Below are positions 45,680 to 61,012 of a stretch of DNA of 64,000 nt, one piece after another; the stretch's first letter is position 1, and every line of letters begins with the position of its first letter. The stretch lies in the NCBI GenBank assembly GCA_034336665.1, contig CM067570.1, forward strand, positions 24,013,002 through 24,077,001, written 5' to 3'. The notes below the pieces were generated by a model. The model saw only the letters and a list, made by a program, of their open reading frames with translations, was not told the DNA's origin and did not search any database. The position numbers and the translations under genes are program-made. The DNA comes from Luscinia megarhynchos (lineage: Eukaryota; Chordata; Aves; Passeriformes; Turdidae).

Positions 45680-48600
45680 GGTGTAGTGTTACCATGATGA
45701 AGTTGTTTTATGCTCAGTGAAGTGCAGGGTGAGGAACAAATACTACTTGGTCTGGGGTTTTTAGTAGCCTGTCTGTGTTGGTTATAACACACAGCCAAAA
45801 CTTGCTTTGTGCTAACCCATAAATTTGCTTATTTTTTTCTTAAAAACTCTTAAGTAAATGCAAATGTTTTTCATTAAGGTATTCTGTAACTTTGTTGTGA
45901 ATTTCCTGCTGACATGAGCAGAACCATTGCTTTGCTCAGGAATGGTAGGAGTGTGAAGTGGGGGAGGAGGAGGGAATGACTGAGGCAGTGAGCTGTGTTA
46001 GATGGACAATTTAAGATAAGTGAGAAGTTCATCAAGATACCAGGTATGAAGTGTGCAGTGCTGCCTTTTGGGCCTGAAGGTCTGTAGTGAGAATGTCAGG
46101 TGTTGTTTCTGTGGCCCCTGTGAAAACTCTGAGCAGCGGGGCTGCTTGTTAAACATGAGAAAGTTGGTACAGACAACCAGTAGGTAATATGGGATTTTAG
46201 AAAGTGGAATCAGTGCTTGCCTTTCTGTAGAGTCTGTCTCATGAAACAGTCAAAGTCTCTTCTTGACACTGCTGGTTTTGCCAGACAGGAATACACAAAC
46301 TTAGCTGAAATAGTACTTGAGTCTGATCTCTGTTCAACAAACAATATCTCTGTGTATAAAAAACCAAAATATACAAAGCCATTTTTTACTGAGTAGTGTT
46401 GTATGAATTCAAAGCACACTGATTTGTCTTGACTCACTTTAATAATAATCATTAAATAGTATGTATTCACTCAATATACAGTGCACATTCTCTTTAAGAA
46501 TTATCAATTATCTTTAGGTGTGCCCTTGTAGACTTTTGAGCACTGCTAAGCATTGCAGCATTTGTAATTTGCTCTAATTTTTTAACTAGGTGGCAACTTT
46601 TTTGGCGTGAGAAGTGGAGCTTGTTCGTAGCTTCTGTGTGAAGCACAGTGTGTGCTGCAGGTTATGGAAGTTTGTTGTCTACCTACTTTTAATTGGTTAA
46701 TAACCATAGGTGCAACTTGAGGGAAATGTTAAAAAAAATGTAAAAATGGTAAATATCCCTAATTAAATGGCTATTTTGAATCAGCTAACATACATTTATC
46801 TGTATGGAGGGTCTATGGAGGGACAAGCCAAAAGGATATAAAAAAATCTTATAGATACTAAAGATACCCTGCCATTATGGAAAATTTACAGTAAATTTCA
46901 CTATTTCTAAATATATCAAAAAAGATAAATAATAGAAACAAAAGCCAGCCTCTTATCCCCTGCATTGCTAACAGCAAAAGAAGAGGCTGAGGTGGATGAC
47001 AGGCTTCAGAGACACTGAAAAATGCCAATATGAGCAGATGCTCAAAAAAGGGGTAGTTGTTTTTGGCAGAGAAATAATATATTGTAGGATTATTCAAATA
47101 ATGTATTGAGAAGGATGAACTATGTACACTGGTTTCCCATTTTTCTTTGATAGAGTACAGGGTTACTAAATTAAGTTTGGAAGGTAGTAAGTACTTAATC
47201 TATGGAATTATTACTATGAGCTAAGGCTCAGGATTTAATGGTATTCTAGAAAGGCTAGAATTTTAAATAAATAATGAGAATATAAGCAGTTCTGTCTTTT
47301 CCTTTCATATGCTTTTGCCTTGCTTTTATTCCTTGAGAGAGTTTTATGTCTCTTATATGAAGTATTTTGCACTGTCCACTGTAATGAATTTCACTGGATT
47401 ATTCAGGCTATTACTTCTATTTAGTACTGTATTTCCTGTATCCTGAATGCAATATATCCTGGATCCTTTGAAATGGTTTTTGCACAAGTTGGTGTTGAAT
47501 TTGCCTTCCAAGGAGAGGGAATTAATATGTTGAGCTACTCATACCAATTTAATAAGATCTAGATAAATTTCATTTGTGGGAAAGAGAGCTAAAGGTTTTT
47601 ATGTGATGGGGTATATAGATGTGTGCTGACATGGTGGTAGTAACATTAATGGGCTTTTTCCACCATGACTAGTAACTAGTGAACTGGGAATGAAAGGAGT
47701 TGTAGAGAAGAATGAAACTGTGACATTGCATTTATTTGTTATTTGTGATAAATCCGTCCGCAGTGTTTTCTGATATAGTCAGTTTTCTCACTTTATTCAT
47801 CTGCTAGTCATCTCAGAATTTAGCCTCAAAGATTTAGGCCTATTTGTGTTCGTGTCCTTAGAGATGCGATGCCCATCAAGTGATTCTGTCTCAGAAGGGG
47901 CAGAATGATTGAGCATGCCGAATCTCTGGATCAAAGAGTAGTGTGTAATCAGCCTAAATTAGTGAGGATGTTGGTTTTGCAGCATTTCTATCGCATTCTG
48001 AGTGCACTGTGCCATAAGAGCAGTCCATTCCTGAAAGAAAGAGGTAATTCTTTGACTGTGTGTGCATCTGTATAAATTAATCAGTTTGGATAATAGAAGG
48101 TAGAAAGTTATCAGTAGACTCTGAGTTGCTATTATATTTCTCTGGTGGTGATAATAATTTGTTTAAATCATCTCCAAATTGAGGACACTTCTGGAATGAG
48201 TTTATAAAACTATTGTAAAGAATTCCCATTTTATTATCCGCTTAAAAAGTAATTTTTGTATTTTCTAAATATGTATGCAAACCTTTACATTTATTGGAGT
48301 CAGTAATTCAGAATGTGCTACAAATACATAGAGTTTTGATGACTGGAGCAAGAGGGAGGGGTAAACCTCTAATTTTTATTGTTGTCATTTGTGTAGTCAT
48401 CTGTCTAACAAAAGCAGGTACTTGGAAACAGAACTTTTTACTGTGATGAGCCTCTTACAGATGTCTACCATTTTAAGACCCTTCATTTATGTAAGGCTTA
48501 TTTATAAGTTGTATTCATTATGCAGGACAGGGTCTTATGAATTGTCTCATTTGATCAGCAGTTGGATAATTAATGCAGAGTTATAACTTATTTAACCATT

Positions 48601-49541
48601 TATACGCATATAAAAGAATTTTTGCATTGAAGATTATGTGGGGAGTGCCAGTGATCCACTTGTCCTCTGTAAAGGCTGTGCTTAAAAGTTCTCCAAATAG
48701 AAGGGGATTTCCCTTTGTTTTCGTATCAGCAGAGAGGTTAATATTTTCTGTGTGTTTTACTTTGCTTGAATTTTTCTTCTTTTAAGTTGTAGCTTTTGAT
48801 AAGGACACAGAGAAGAATGAGAGATTTATTTGCCACTAGTAAAGGTTCAGACTATTGAATTTTATTACATTTAGCTTCTTTTCTAAGCTGTATGGTCAAC
48901 TTTGTAATATTCAATCTATAATCTCAAGTTAAAATTTGTGTGACACAGTATCTTTAAAATTAAAAACATACTTAAGGAAATTATTTTTCTATTTTCAATT
49001 AGTTTTACAAAAAGAACCCTAAACCAAGCAACAATTTCTTCCATTTTCTGTGCTACTCTTGAGGCTGTGCAATGATATGGGCAGCAACAGGATTTTCTGT
49101 GGAGCTGGCTTTTTCCATAAGCAGTGTGATGTGTTTTTTCATTTGAGAAGAAATCTGTTTTAGAGATTAAGTACCAGTTTTAGTTCTGAAGTTTGCTTGG
49201 GGGTCTACTGCAGTTACTATATGCATATTACTTCAGTTCCCTTTCCCATAAAGGAGCCCAGAATGCTTTTCTTGGTTTTTTAAAGTGTGAAACGATAGTC
49301 TTCTTGTGGTGGACTGATTTGACTTTAATTTTCAGAAGTCTTGGCATTACCACATGGCAGTTGCTGTACTCAGTGAAACTCCCAGGGCCTGTCTGAAAGG
49401 CTAAACTTTTGAAAATTTTTAAATTTATTTTGTATTGGAGATGGAAATGTTAAGGATTTCAATCTCTCTGGAGATTGAAATGCAAGAATTAATGAGCTCG
49501 TTTGTTTTTTTGAAAATATTGTATTCATTTCTTAAACTGCA

Positions 49542-49564
49542 TTTTTTTTTTGTGTGTGTGTGTG
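49542..49564. repeat. ABI2: T-run plus (TG)n microsatellite
   Basis: Ten T residues run straight into seven TG units, then TGCTGCACAG. The pattern imitates a polypyrimidine tract with an AG, but no coding exon follows. Confidence 0.75.
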
Positions 49565-52500
49565 CTGCACAGGTAAGTGTCTCTGCACAGACCAAATCCC
49601 AACTTGAGCTGGCAGCTTTTTATACCTAATGCTGTTGGTTTTAAGTAACACAGTTTTTACATGATGTCATTTCTAGATCTTGTACTTTACAAATCAGAGT
49701 GAGTGCAGCTTTTGTGTGCAGAGGAAGGAGTTTCTTTTGGTCTGGATTCCATATGCCCTTAAGGCTCTGAGCACAGTCCTTCAATAATTGTTTGCATGGT
49801 TTTCTTTGACTAATTGTAGGGGGAATATGAATGTCTTTTTCCTGAGTTTTAGGGACAAACTGTTCAGTAAAATGACTGGAAGATGATGAGTGATGCAAAC
49901 AAAGCCAATTGCCTGTGTCTAGGAAGGTGGAGGAGATAATGCAGTTGCTATATCCTCCTTCTTAAAGAAGGAGAGAATTGTTTGTCTGAAAAACAGCTTG
50001 AAAATTTGTACTCTCTTCCTCTTTGTGTTAAAACCTATGATTCATGTTGTGAAACTCTCCAGGATAGTTTTATTTCTTGCCATAGCTTGATGGAGAGAGA
50101 GGTGATATTATTTAGGCATGTCTTGTCAATTGAACAAGTCATTCGTGCAGCATTTTTAATTCATAACGGTGTAGAGAAAATCCTTCTTTCAGATGGTAGT
50201 AGAACTTGCTGAATATATAGTTGTAGCAATCTGTTAAGACAACTTGAAAATGAATTCACATTAAAAAGAAAAATGCAAGGCAAGAGAATCTTTTATGACA
50301 CAGCAAATGCATTCAGCAGTTGAAATGTTCTTATTTTTGTCATTTCACTTCTTTGATGTTTCTATTTTTGCGACAACAATTGCTCAGAATTGTCAGAACA
50401 GTAGCATTAAAATTTGGTGAATAAGTGAAGGTTGGGACTCAGTCTGTGTCGTAATTATGGTGAAAGTAAAACACAGTCATGGGGATTCTTCATATCCTTT
50501 ATTGGAGCATAAATCTGCTGTGAGAGGAGTCTTATGTTCTTTCACAAGTCTGCAGTGTCACTTTGGCCTATGTGGGGAGCAGCATGATAATTCTTAACTG
50601 TGGGATTAAAATGACTCTTTCCTGAAATATTTGTCACCAAATTTAGATCGTATAGCAGGAAGGAAGTGTTTCTCCTAGTTGAGACAGCCATAGTCTGTGT
50701 ATGACTTTTCTGTGAAAATTGTTTGAAAAAAATGACTTTTTAAACTGTTGCATTTCACAAAATTCATTAGCAATTTTGTTGGGTGAGGAAAATAATGGAT
50801 TAATTTCCTTCATGAAAATTCTGGTCTTAAGTTTCACTGGGCTACTCTGGATCTGGCTGTTATAGAGGGAAAATAGCAGTACATTTTTATTTTCTGCTGA
50901 GATGTCTGTGACTAATGGTGTCTTCTCTGTCCAATATGAATGCTTATGAATCTATAAATATTGAAAATAGTAAAAATTCCATAAATATGGGGGAAAAAAG
51001 TTGTTTAATTGCTCTTAAAAAATGCAATCTGTCTGATACGGGATTGTCTAAGGGATTTTTATTAAGGTCTTGGGCAGAACAGCACCAGTAAGTGCTGAAA
51101 TCGAGTATCTGAACAAATCTAAAAGGGCCTGGTGAAAATCTGGCTAACATTAGATAGAGAAAAACAAATATTACTTCACATGTTTTGGTAAAATAAGATA
51201 GTGTAGCGCCTGCAGATGCTTTTGTTGTTGAAAAAGTGCTTTAGTGGAAGCTGAGATCTGAAACATCATTAATACGTGTGCAGAGGTGGGCATCTGTGAA
51301 TTTTGTAGCATTGTAGATGCTGTATACTACAAGCGTGTTTGTCTGATTCATTCCTCTGTCCTTTTCTGAAGCTTTTATGGTAACCACCTTTTTCAGGACA
51401 GACTTTGTAGAACTTGTTGTGCCATTATATGTGGGGCTTATTTTTCATTTTATAATTGCTTCCAGGTTTACAGAGCTGTCTTCTGTTGGATCCCAAATTA
51501 CTTGATTGATTTTTTTGAAGGTGTTCTGCTAGAACTATGTCCTTTGCTGCTGCTGCTACAATGTCCTGCATGGAGATTTTCTCCTGGATGTTGACTACGA
51601 TATTGTTGAACTTCTGTTTTTCAAAATGTCCTCACATGTAATTTTGTGTCTTTTCCACGTGAATTATAGGTAGGTGTTGTCTTCAGCTGACATCTAAATG
51701 TTAGCAAAGGAACAGAAACATTTTAGAAATAGAAGCTCTTGTTTGGTACTGCAGTCATTCTCACAGGGTTTGTTGTATTCATTTATTAAATGCTTTTGAT
51801 TCAAAGAATGTATTTGGTGCATAATCTACTTTCTTTGCGTGGAAGAGTAAAAACAACCTTGTAGAATTTACAGAGCTTCTGCCAGGGAGGTCCAGTTTCT
51901 GTTGGAACTATTTTGGCTATTAGGTAATGCTAGTGCTTTGTTTTGAGAAAGCAGATTTAAACATTTACTGTATGAAATTCTGATATTGTTCTGAAGGAAT
52001 TTTCAAAAAAATCTGGTCTCTTCAAGCTCATCCTGATTGGTGTTCTGAATGATTGGCCTTTGTAGTAAAGCAGGAAAACCCTTATTCCTGGTAGTTAGTG
52101 TGCTTCAAGTCCTGGCTTTTCTTTTCCAGACAGAAAACTCTCCATATTGTTAGAGAGAAATTCTGAAATGGCTCAGTGAGCTGCATCATGATCGCTTTGC
52201 TTCAAGTCTGGGGTATGTTAGAACTACTGTATGTGGAAAAAAACTTTGGCAAGGTTGGATTTGGTTTGCTTTTGATACCTCATTTTGATACTTGTTAATT
52301 CTTAAAAAAGTAACTTGGTAATTTGCAGAAAGAAGTAGTATTTAAATTGGATGGAGGTTGCAGTGTTACAGTTGCAGTGTAGTTAATATGAAAAATCAAG
52401 TACGCATCCTTTTATGCTGTAAAATGGCCATATGTTGTTTTTAGAAACTAAGTTACCTCTTGCATGAAACATCTCTGGGTAAGAAGTACTGCTCTTACTG

Positions 52501-55500
52501 TGAATGTAGGTCATGCTTAGAAAAATGTGTGTGTAAAATAGAGATCTTGCTTAAAATAATTATGGAAGACTTGATGCTGTGCTGTTAAGTTGCATGCTGC
52601 AGGATGAATATAGTAACTTGGCTTTCTGTTCTTGAGCTGCATAGCAATTGACAGAAGGTTTACTTATAATTTTGAAGTAAATGGACCAAAACTGCTTATT
52701 AAACTGGGGAAAAGAAAAATTGCTATTTTCAGTGCCTGCAGAAAAGAGGGTTTTTTTGCTTATTTTCTGAGATTTTTAAATTGTAACAGCATAACAAAGT
52801 TTGAATCTAGTTGAAATGAAAAACCTCTTGTAACCTTATGATTTTTATTTGTTGACAACTCTCTTACAAGCATGAACAAGAAGAGTTCTGAAAAATCTGT
52901 ATTTCTAGCAATTTACCCTTGAGAATTAGATTGGGACTCCTCAGATGAGGAAATGACTTTTATATTTCTAAAATGTTCTCTGGTAAGTGCAGAACAAAGA
53001 TCTGGGCTTGACTAACTGTCTCTGTATAAGAGGCCAGAATCCCATTCTCTGCCAATATTTTATTTTGTCCAGTGCTATGGTAACAGGAGCAAAAGGTTGT
53101 AAAAACATTCTTTGCCAGAAAAATGAGCAGATGGTTCTCTCAGGACACATAGGGAACAAATCTACTTAATAAGAAGGCACTGGTTTTGATTTTCAGATTT
53201 CAGAGTGAAATTTCACTAACTTTATTTCACTTTATCATGGTAGTTTGTTTAATTAATCTCCATCCTGGGTACAGTTATGACCGGGTATCATTGAGTTATA
53301 CCACCACCTTCAGCAGGTGGGTTGTCAGCTTTCAGCAAGGTGGCCATGGATATCAAGAACAAATCAACCTGTCGTTGCTTGCTTCTGCCCTCTTTCTGGC
53401 AAGCCTTTCCAGGGACAGCAAGGAAAAAGGCCTGTAAGTTGTGTGGGCTGTTGTGATTTTTCAGAGTCACACAAGAACATGTCGGTGTGCGGGGTGCAAA
53501 TGTGCATTTGGGTTGATGGGACTCTGGCAAGTGTGTAGCATTGCAGAAGTCAGAGGCTTGGGCCTCTAAGTGGTTCTGCAATAGGCAAGGACATTGTTTT
53601 AATGCAAAAAAGAAAGAGGGACAAACTGGGCTACCTTTCACAGAGGAATGAGGAAAACTTCTTCTGATTCTTCAGTTCTGTACTGTAGAGTGATCAGCTG
53701 CCACTGCAGCTCTCCCAGACTCTGCTAATTTAAAATAAATCTCTAGATTTTTAGGGTATGCTGATAATGGCTCTTTTGCCTCTTAGAGGAATATTGTATA
53801 TTGTAGCTGTTGTAGCTCTTACTTTGATCTGTAATTTTTCATATAAAATATTTTATGGATTTTTTTTCCTGTTCTGTCAGATTGTGGGCATGGATCTGAA
53901 GACATTCTTTCATTATGTCGGAATTCGTAGCAGCTTTAAAAAATGTCAAGTAAGAATAATTTCAAATTTAGCGTTAACTGGTCAGTGTGAAGGAATCTGT
54001 GCAATCCAAATGTCTTTATTTCTTAAAAAATCGAAGAGTGACTATGCAAATTGCTGACCCCTGTTAAGTTTAAACCCTCTATCTGCTGTCATTGGAAGGC
54101 ATGCTCACGTTACCTGGTAGCTATGCCTCTTTATTTCTCTTCAAGCTTTTTTTAGCCATAGTTATCAAAGGTAGTTAATTGAAAGTATAACTTCCAGTAT
54201 GATAAAATTTTGGGGCTTGCTCATGTGAGGAAGTAGAGAAAGTGAATAGCAGTTAAACGACTTGTATTAGGGTGTTGTTGTGGGAGGAATTTGAGGATAA
54301 CAGGACTGCAGTTGCTGTGGATAGGCAGGAAAGGCTTTCCAGCAGATTGTGTTCCTTGAGCTACCTCCGTCTTTTTGAGTGCCTAAGGAAGTGGGACGGT
54401 GCTGGAGCTCCGTGTTGCTGTGGTAACTGGTGTGGGTGTTATCTGCACACCTGCCAGCCTCTCTGGGAGCTATTGGCCCAATAGGGTGTGTATGTTCAGC
54501 GGGTGTGCTGCAATTACACCCTGGCAATTACAGGTGCCCTATATCTGGCTGTTCAGAGAGGGTAGGTCAGGTTGTAAGCTGTGATGGTGGAGGATATGGC
54601 TGCGTGTCCTACTTAGCTTTCCTTGCTATGAGCTTTGATGTCTGGCAGCGGACACTTGGAAGCAGAATCTGCTTCTGCTGCCACAGATCACTCTGCCTGT
54701 GATTCTAAATCAAAGCCATTAGTTGACCTCAATCACTACTATGTAATGAATTGAATTGAGAATTTATAGTGGAAGGAAGAAACTGGCAAAATTGGGAAAT
54801 ACCTCAGTTGTTACATAAACCTCCCCTGTCACTACGTAATATTTTGTGAAGCTGATATAGATATCCTTTCTTAAAAATGGTAGATTTTGTCAGATTTCAA
54901 GAGACAGAGATAAAAGTCTGTTCATCTGATATGGATAATGGGGAAAACAATTTGTGCAAATAGCATTTTTGTACAGCAGAATGTAATTACTATATGATTG
55001 TAGTTTTTACTTGTGAAAGCCAGTTTGCATATGAAGTAATTTTTGCAAATGCTACCACTTGCTTTATTTTTATTAAGTAACTGTAAAATTAAATTTGAGT
55101 TTACCAGTGATTTTGACTTGTAAACTCAGTGAAACCTTTGCATACTGGAGCATCCTTGGTGAATGAAGAGTTGTAGAACAGCAGATATGAGATAATAGAA
55201 TTAAGCCTGTTGATCTTTGCTGTTTCTGAGGTTCTTCATTCAGTGCATTTGTATTGGCCCAGCCTGTTATGGCCATGTGTTATGTGTTGATACTGTGCTG
55301 CTGTTAAAGCCAAAATTGGCCTTGTATCTGGAACTCCCAACAATGATTATCTTGTTGTAGGAACTAGAAAACGACCCACTTCTCTCTGCTGTGTTATTGC
55401 AGAAGAGCTACCAGAGTAAGGTGAAACCTCCACTGGTTTCACAGAAGGAGAGGAGAGTAGGTTCCCTCACTGCTGCTTCCTCTTGAGCAAGAGCAAAGTC

Positions 55501-58500
55501 TGATGCTGTGCAGCAGTGATGAATAACTAGTAATATAACTACATATTAACTATATTTTAGATGTAAATGCATTTGGATGCTAGCATGCTCTTCTTGCATC
55601 ATTTAAACTGTGTTACTGATGTGTTGAAAAGTTTTTTTATAACCTTGTTAGTAGGTTTGTGTGAATACATCATGCCCTATTATTTTTACATAAACAGGAC
55701 TTTGGCTCTATTCTCAAGGAACAGGAACTTGCAAGGTCTAGTGAGAGCAGGACATTTGTGTGTGAAAACTGGTCAGCTGTGCTTGTGAATGTATGGAAGT
55801 AAATGCAAAGTTTGATTCTGGTGATGGTTAACGGAAACAGATGACAGGTTTGTTGCAGTGATGCAGGCAGCATGGAAATCGTGGTGTGGGTGATTAGATG
55901 TCAGGAGGGCTGTGCTTGTCCACAGCTCCCATTTGCTGTATTTTTCTCTTGGGTAGAGTAGACTGCTATCGCTGTCATGGATCTCAAACCAATGAGCTAG
56001 TTTTACCCTCACTGGTGGCCTTGAATGCAGTATGTATTTTAAAAAGTGGCTTTTCCTTTTAGAAGGTTAGGTTCTATGTGTACTTCTTTGAAAGATTGCT
56101 TTCCTAGCTGTTACTCAAACCTACATTTTGAGGCTCAGCACACAACTAAAAGCATCAAGTAAATTTACGGCAGTGAAAACAAAAGACTGCAATTTAATGC
56201 AAATGACCTTGTAGAGACTGCAACAGATTATTGATACTGAGTTTAAGATGGCTTAAAAGTTAGGCGGTCACACTTGTAATCAAGAAATTCTAGTGACATT
56301 TAGAGAATCATTACAGTTTTTTAATAGTTTGGGAAACAGAATAACTTGATGTCAAGGACTTTACTAGAGTATGAACTCTAAGAATATATTCTTTAGGTAG
56401 CATGCTTGCTATTAGTATGCAGATAAATAAATTATTATTACAAATAATTTGTTAAAAATGGGAATAACTTTAGATGGTATTAATATTAGTGTAATAAGAT
56501 GAATGCAATTAACTCTGTGTTTGGAAATTACTTTTTAAAATATCACATTTATTACTTGCTCTTTGAATCTTGTTTGCATTATAAAATCTAGTGATAGTTT
56601 TGATGCATTCTTAATTCTAAACCCAGTATATTCTGTAATGGTTGTGTTTGGCCTAAGTGCCAGTGTTCCTTATACATCTTTGTTGGTTACTGTGTGATCT
56701 CTGATCAAAAGGTGGTGTATTTTACTAAATGTAGGACATACAGAATTCACAGTGCTGTGAGGATAGTCCTAATGCCATTATCAGTTGTAAAGATAAGAGT
56801 TTACTTCAGTATGTTCATGTTTAAAGGTATTTAAATTTTAAATGCACTTCGTGTGAACAGCAATTTAATTGCTTTCATGGAGATGTTGTTTGGATACAGT
56901 TGTGGAGAAAGTACTTACCTTTCAGCTTGACAGATATTGATAAGGTGGGATGGCTTAGGTGCCTGAATAACTTCTGTCTGTGTACCTGGATGCCTGTGGA
57001 TGTTCCACCCACAACTGAAGTTCCATTTAGAGCTGATTCTTACACTGTGTCTTGTCACTTCTCAGAGCAGTTCATTAATAAAAAAGGAGTTGTGTCTCTG
57101 GGAGACTCTGCTCCTTTCTTCAGAGATGTGACAAAGAGTTTTCAAGCAGATTACTTTACTTATAGTTCGTGTTCAGATAAGGTTATGCTAAAATTATTGT
57201 GAAGTAAAAATATCCTATCTCCAAACTCTAGAGTTACCATTTCTACTAATCTTGTTGCTTCCCCTGCTCATGGTATCAGTGTGTTTTGCTGCTCATGTTT
57301 TCTTTTGAATGCAGAATAATAGGAAGCTGTCAGAGAGCTTATGAGTGGGTTTGTGGCAGGGTACGTGTGGAGAAGTGTTTCCCATTTGTGTCCAAAATGT
57401 TGTTTGCTTATGTTGCCTAACATTTGGTTAATTCGTAATGTTTAGGGTGCAGAGTACATGTAAATGGGCAATGATTATGAGCTCTCCTTAATTTTAAAAG
57501 AAAGGTGTGCAGATTTGAGTAGGGTAATCAAGTGATCAAGCCAGCCTTTTGTCTTTCTAAAATAATAACAGAAATACATATATAGTCATTATATAATCAT
57601 GAATAAGCAATTACAGAGAGACAGATGTTTGCACTCGGAGATGAATAGTATAGAGATGATGCTATTACAATTGACAGCAACAAAAAAAATCTACTCTCAA
57701 CTCCAGATACTGTGAAATTTTATATTAAAGAACATATATTAGAGAACAGGTAGACTGAGTTTTCCTGTGTACTAATAGAACACATGGATTGTTCTGCATC
57801 CAGAAGGAAAATTTGGGGTTTTTCTGTTGCCACAGAAATAAGTGCCTTGGAGCTCTATGGCCCTTAGTTTTTTCTTAAACTCTGGCAGAGCTCGTTTCCC
57901 TCTGTTCTAACATGTCAGCGATTGCTTCTGCTTCTTTGTGCCTGTTTCTCCTGTGTGTTAGTGACCAGCTCCTTAGGAATTGGTGGGTATATGTTTTTTG
58001 TCCTGGGAATGAACAGTTCCGGTAGTGAAAGAGGAGTGAGGGATATTCTTTAGCAAGTATGTAATGAGCCAGTTTGTTAAAACAGAAAACTACTGTATTT
58101 TTCACTGACAGTTATGTAAGTTTTTGGCATGATTTTGACTTAATTATTGGATTAATGATGCTCAGTTTTCTTCTCAATCATTTTTTGTAGTTCACGGAAG
58201 GACCTCAGAAAGCACTTGGATGGGCTGAGCAAATGCCATCTGTGCAGTTGAATAAAAGTGTGTAAAATACTTAATTATGTATGAGGCTTTCAGTAACTTC
58301 AAGGAATTCAGCAACAATTAAAATGAAAAGGATGATATAAGAGCTCAATCTATTTTTCACAGGAAAACTGAAGTGTGCTTTGTCAGTATCACAGTTGGGC
58401 ACATTTTGTACTGAATAATGCAAGTTTGTTGAACTCTAGCATGCAGCTTTTGTTCTTGAGGCTTCTTGAAGCTGATGCAACCTCAGCAGAAACCTGAGGG

Positions 58501-60957
58501 GTTTTGCTAGCTGGTCATAAGACAAATGCCAACTTGGGGTTTGTGTTAACAGTAATCAAAAGAAACAACTCTTATATTGATGAAATGAAACTGATCTTCT
58601 TATTTTTATAATTCTACTATTAATTTTTAATCACATATATTAAATCGGAGTTTGTTTCACTAAACAATACTGTTTTGAATAATAGCAAGAGATGCTCTAT
58701 ATGTTGGGGAATTGATAGTATATTCTGAATATAGCTTTTTGTGTAGTTAGTCTGATGTCAAGCTCTTCAACCTCAGCTTCCACTTTTATGCCTAAATATT
58801 ACTTTATAAATCCATTGCACATTGAAGAATTGATTTGAGTATGAATTGAGATTTTTCTCCATCCAGAACTCTGTTTACTAAAAGATGTGAAAGAAAATAG
58901 CCTCAGGAATTAAAAGCTCTATTTTTTTGCTCCCTCTCAATTCAACATGAAGTATAAATCTTGGAAGAATTTTTTGTCGTAGTTATATTTATATTGAAGG
59001 CAACAACTTGTGTCAATGTTCTGTAATAAGAAACACAGTTTCTTTCTCAACTCATAGGTCCAGATGTTTTGGTTCAAACAGTAGAATTTGCATAAGTAGC
59101 CTGATTGCAGAACTGTGAACACCCAAGTTGATAATGAGTACTGGATAAATAACTTTTAAAAAAATTTTTTTAGAACTATAGCAGAAAATAAATCTAGCTA
59201 CAATAACCGAGTAAAATGTCAGTAGCTTTTAATGCTTTCTTTCATACACCACTTTCAGACCTTTCTTGGAGTTTTTTCCAGCTCATAGGAAATGTATTTT
59301 TCTTTTTTAATATATTGCTATCTTTGAAGTCTTTCCTTCTAATTTAGTAGCATCGGTAGCATTTGAGCATTTGGTAGCATTTCTTCTTTTATCTAGTTTT
59401 ATCCAGTTGGATGTTTCGTAAATCTTACTGTAGGTTCATGTTGCCTCCCGTCATTTGTTTCTTTGTAGAATTTCACTATCCATTAGTAGATGCTTTTCTG
59501 TACAAAATTATCCAGGTTCTTAACAGGGGTATAATAGACCTTATCAGTAGGATTTGGCTGATCACTCTTAGAGTGGGAGAATGCCTTAAAAATCTTGATT
59601 TCTTTCTAGCTCTGCTTTTTTTGCTCTATATGCATGTAAGAATTCCTTCTGCCCATCATGTAGCCAAATAATTTTGTCGTTTTGGATACCTTAGTGCATG
59701 CTTCATTTTCTCATCTGGTCCATTCAATATTTGTTTCTTCTTTATAATCTGTTTTTGAAATTGCTTGTAAAAATATAAAAGATTGTGTTTTCTAAGGCAG
59801 GAGAATAAAAACTGAGACATTTAATTCCTAAAGTAAAAGGATATTTTATATAGTCAGCAGTCTAGGGTATTTCTTATTCAAATTTGGTAATGTAATTGTG
59901 CAGTGTAAATGGAACTTCAGAGTGGGAAGCAATCTGTGATGCCAGGGCTCTGCATACTGACATGAAAAGTAGTCATCCTTACATTTGCTGCAGGTTGAAT
60001 GCCATGTAATTTCTAGTGCTAGCAATTTGGTTTATACAATCTAATTAAAAAATGAGCAGTATTGTCAGGTGGACATTTATGATCATTCCTGAGTTGTTAG
60101 ATTTAGTGTCCATTGTTGGACTGACATGTGGAAGTGGAAACTGTTAATAATTCTCCAGTGTCTGAAAGCAAGCACACACTATTGCCTTGTGTATGTAATA
60201 CATGGCTTTTCTGACTGACTGTGAAGTCTGTGCGTTTGTAGCTGGCTTGAATGACTTTGATCTTCTCCTGTTATCTAAAAGCCCCAGTTTGTATAGACCC
60301 TGTAGTCTGTGCTGTAGCTCTCAGACTGGATTCATCCTCTGAAAGGTTTCCAAGTTGTTCGTAGCTTGTTTTGTTTTCTGGTGGAGACAAAATAACTGTT
60401 TCCATAGTGGGCGCTTCCCACAAGTGAAAAAACACTCCGGGGGAGAGCCGGGCAGAGCCATAGCTGCTACTGTGCCCAGGTGCGTGGGGAACTGCTTCCT
60501 GCTTCAGCGGAGGGAGCATCTCCCAGCAGTAGCTGACCCCATCCCCACCCCATGCGTGGCTGGCATGAGCATCAGGTGAGCTCTCTGTGTGACTCAAAAT
60601 GGTGCTCTTACTGCTGAGAGCAGGAGAAAAGGATGCTGCCTTGTGACTCCCATGGACACCTGATACGTGCATTGTGTGGAGAAAAATGATAAACAGAATA
60701 AATGCTAAGCTGCTGCCTGGAAATTCTGTAACATGGACACAGAAGACATGATCTAAACATTTCTATTTCAGGTTGTAAAGATGATCCAGTTGTGATACTC
60801 AAGTATTTTAACATTGTGTGAGAAGGGAAAACTGCAAGTTTTAAGAGGTGGAGACACAGCCGTGTTCTTAACACAGTTAATGGAAAAATATTAAGGGAAA
60901 CATGGAACACTGCACAGTTCGGGTGAAGAAAAACTGTAGGTAGTGGAGGGCTGGAAA

Positions 60958-61012
60958 GTTCCAGCACTTGTTCCAGTGCAATGGAATGCAATGATGTTCC
61001 AGCACTTGTTCC
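60958..61012. repeat. ABI2: 17-bp direct repeat pair
   Basis: GTTCCAGCACTTGTTCC occurs exactly at 60958-60974 and again at 60996-61012, 38 bases apart in register. It is probably a small local duplication; no mobile element is visible between the copies. Confidence 0.75.

Noticed and set aside
60271..60672. A 133-codon minus-strand frame in ABI2 intron 1
   Set aside because: It covers the CpG-richer patch, which lowers stop frequency. No family resemblance was seen.
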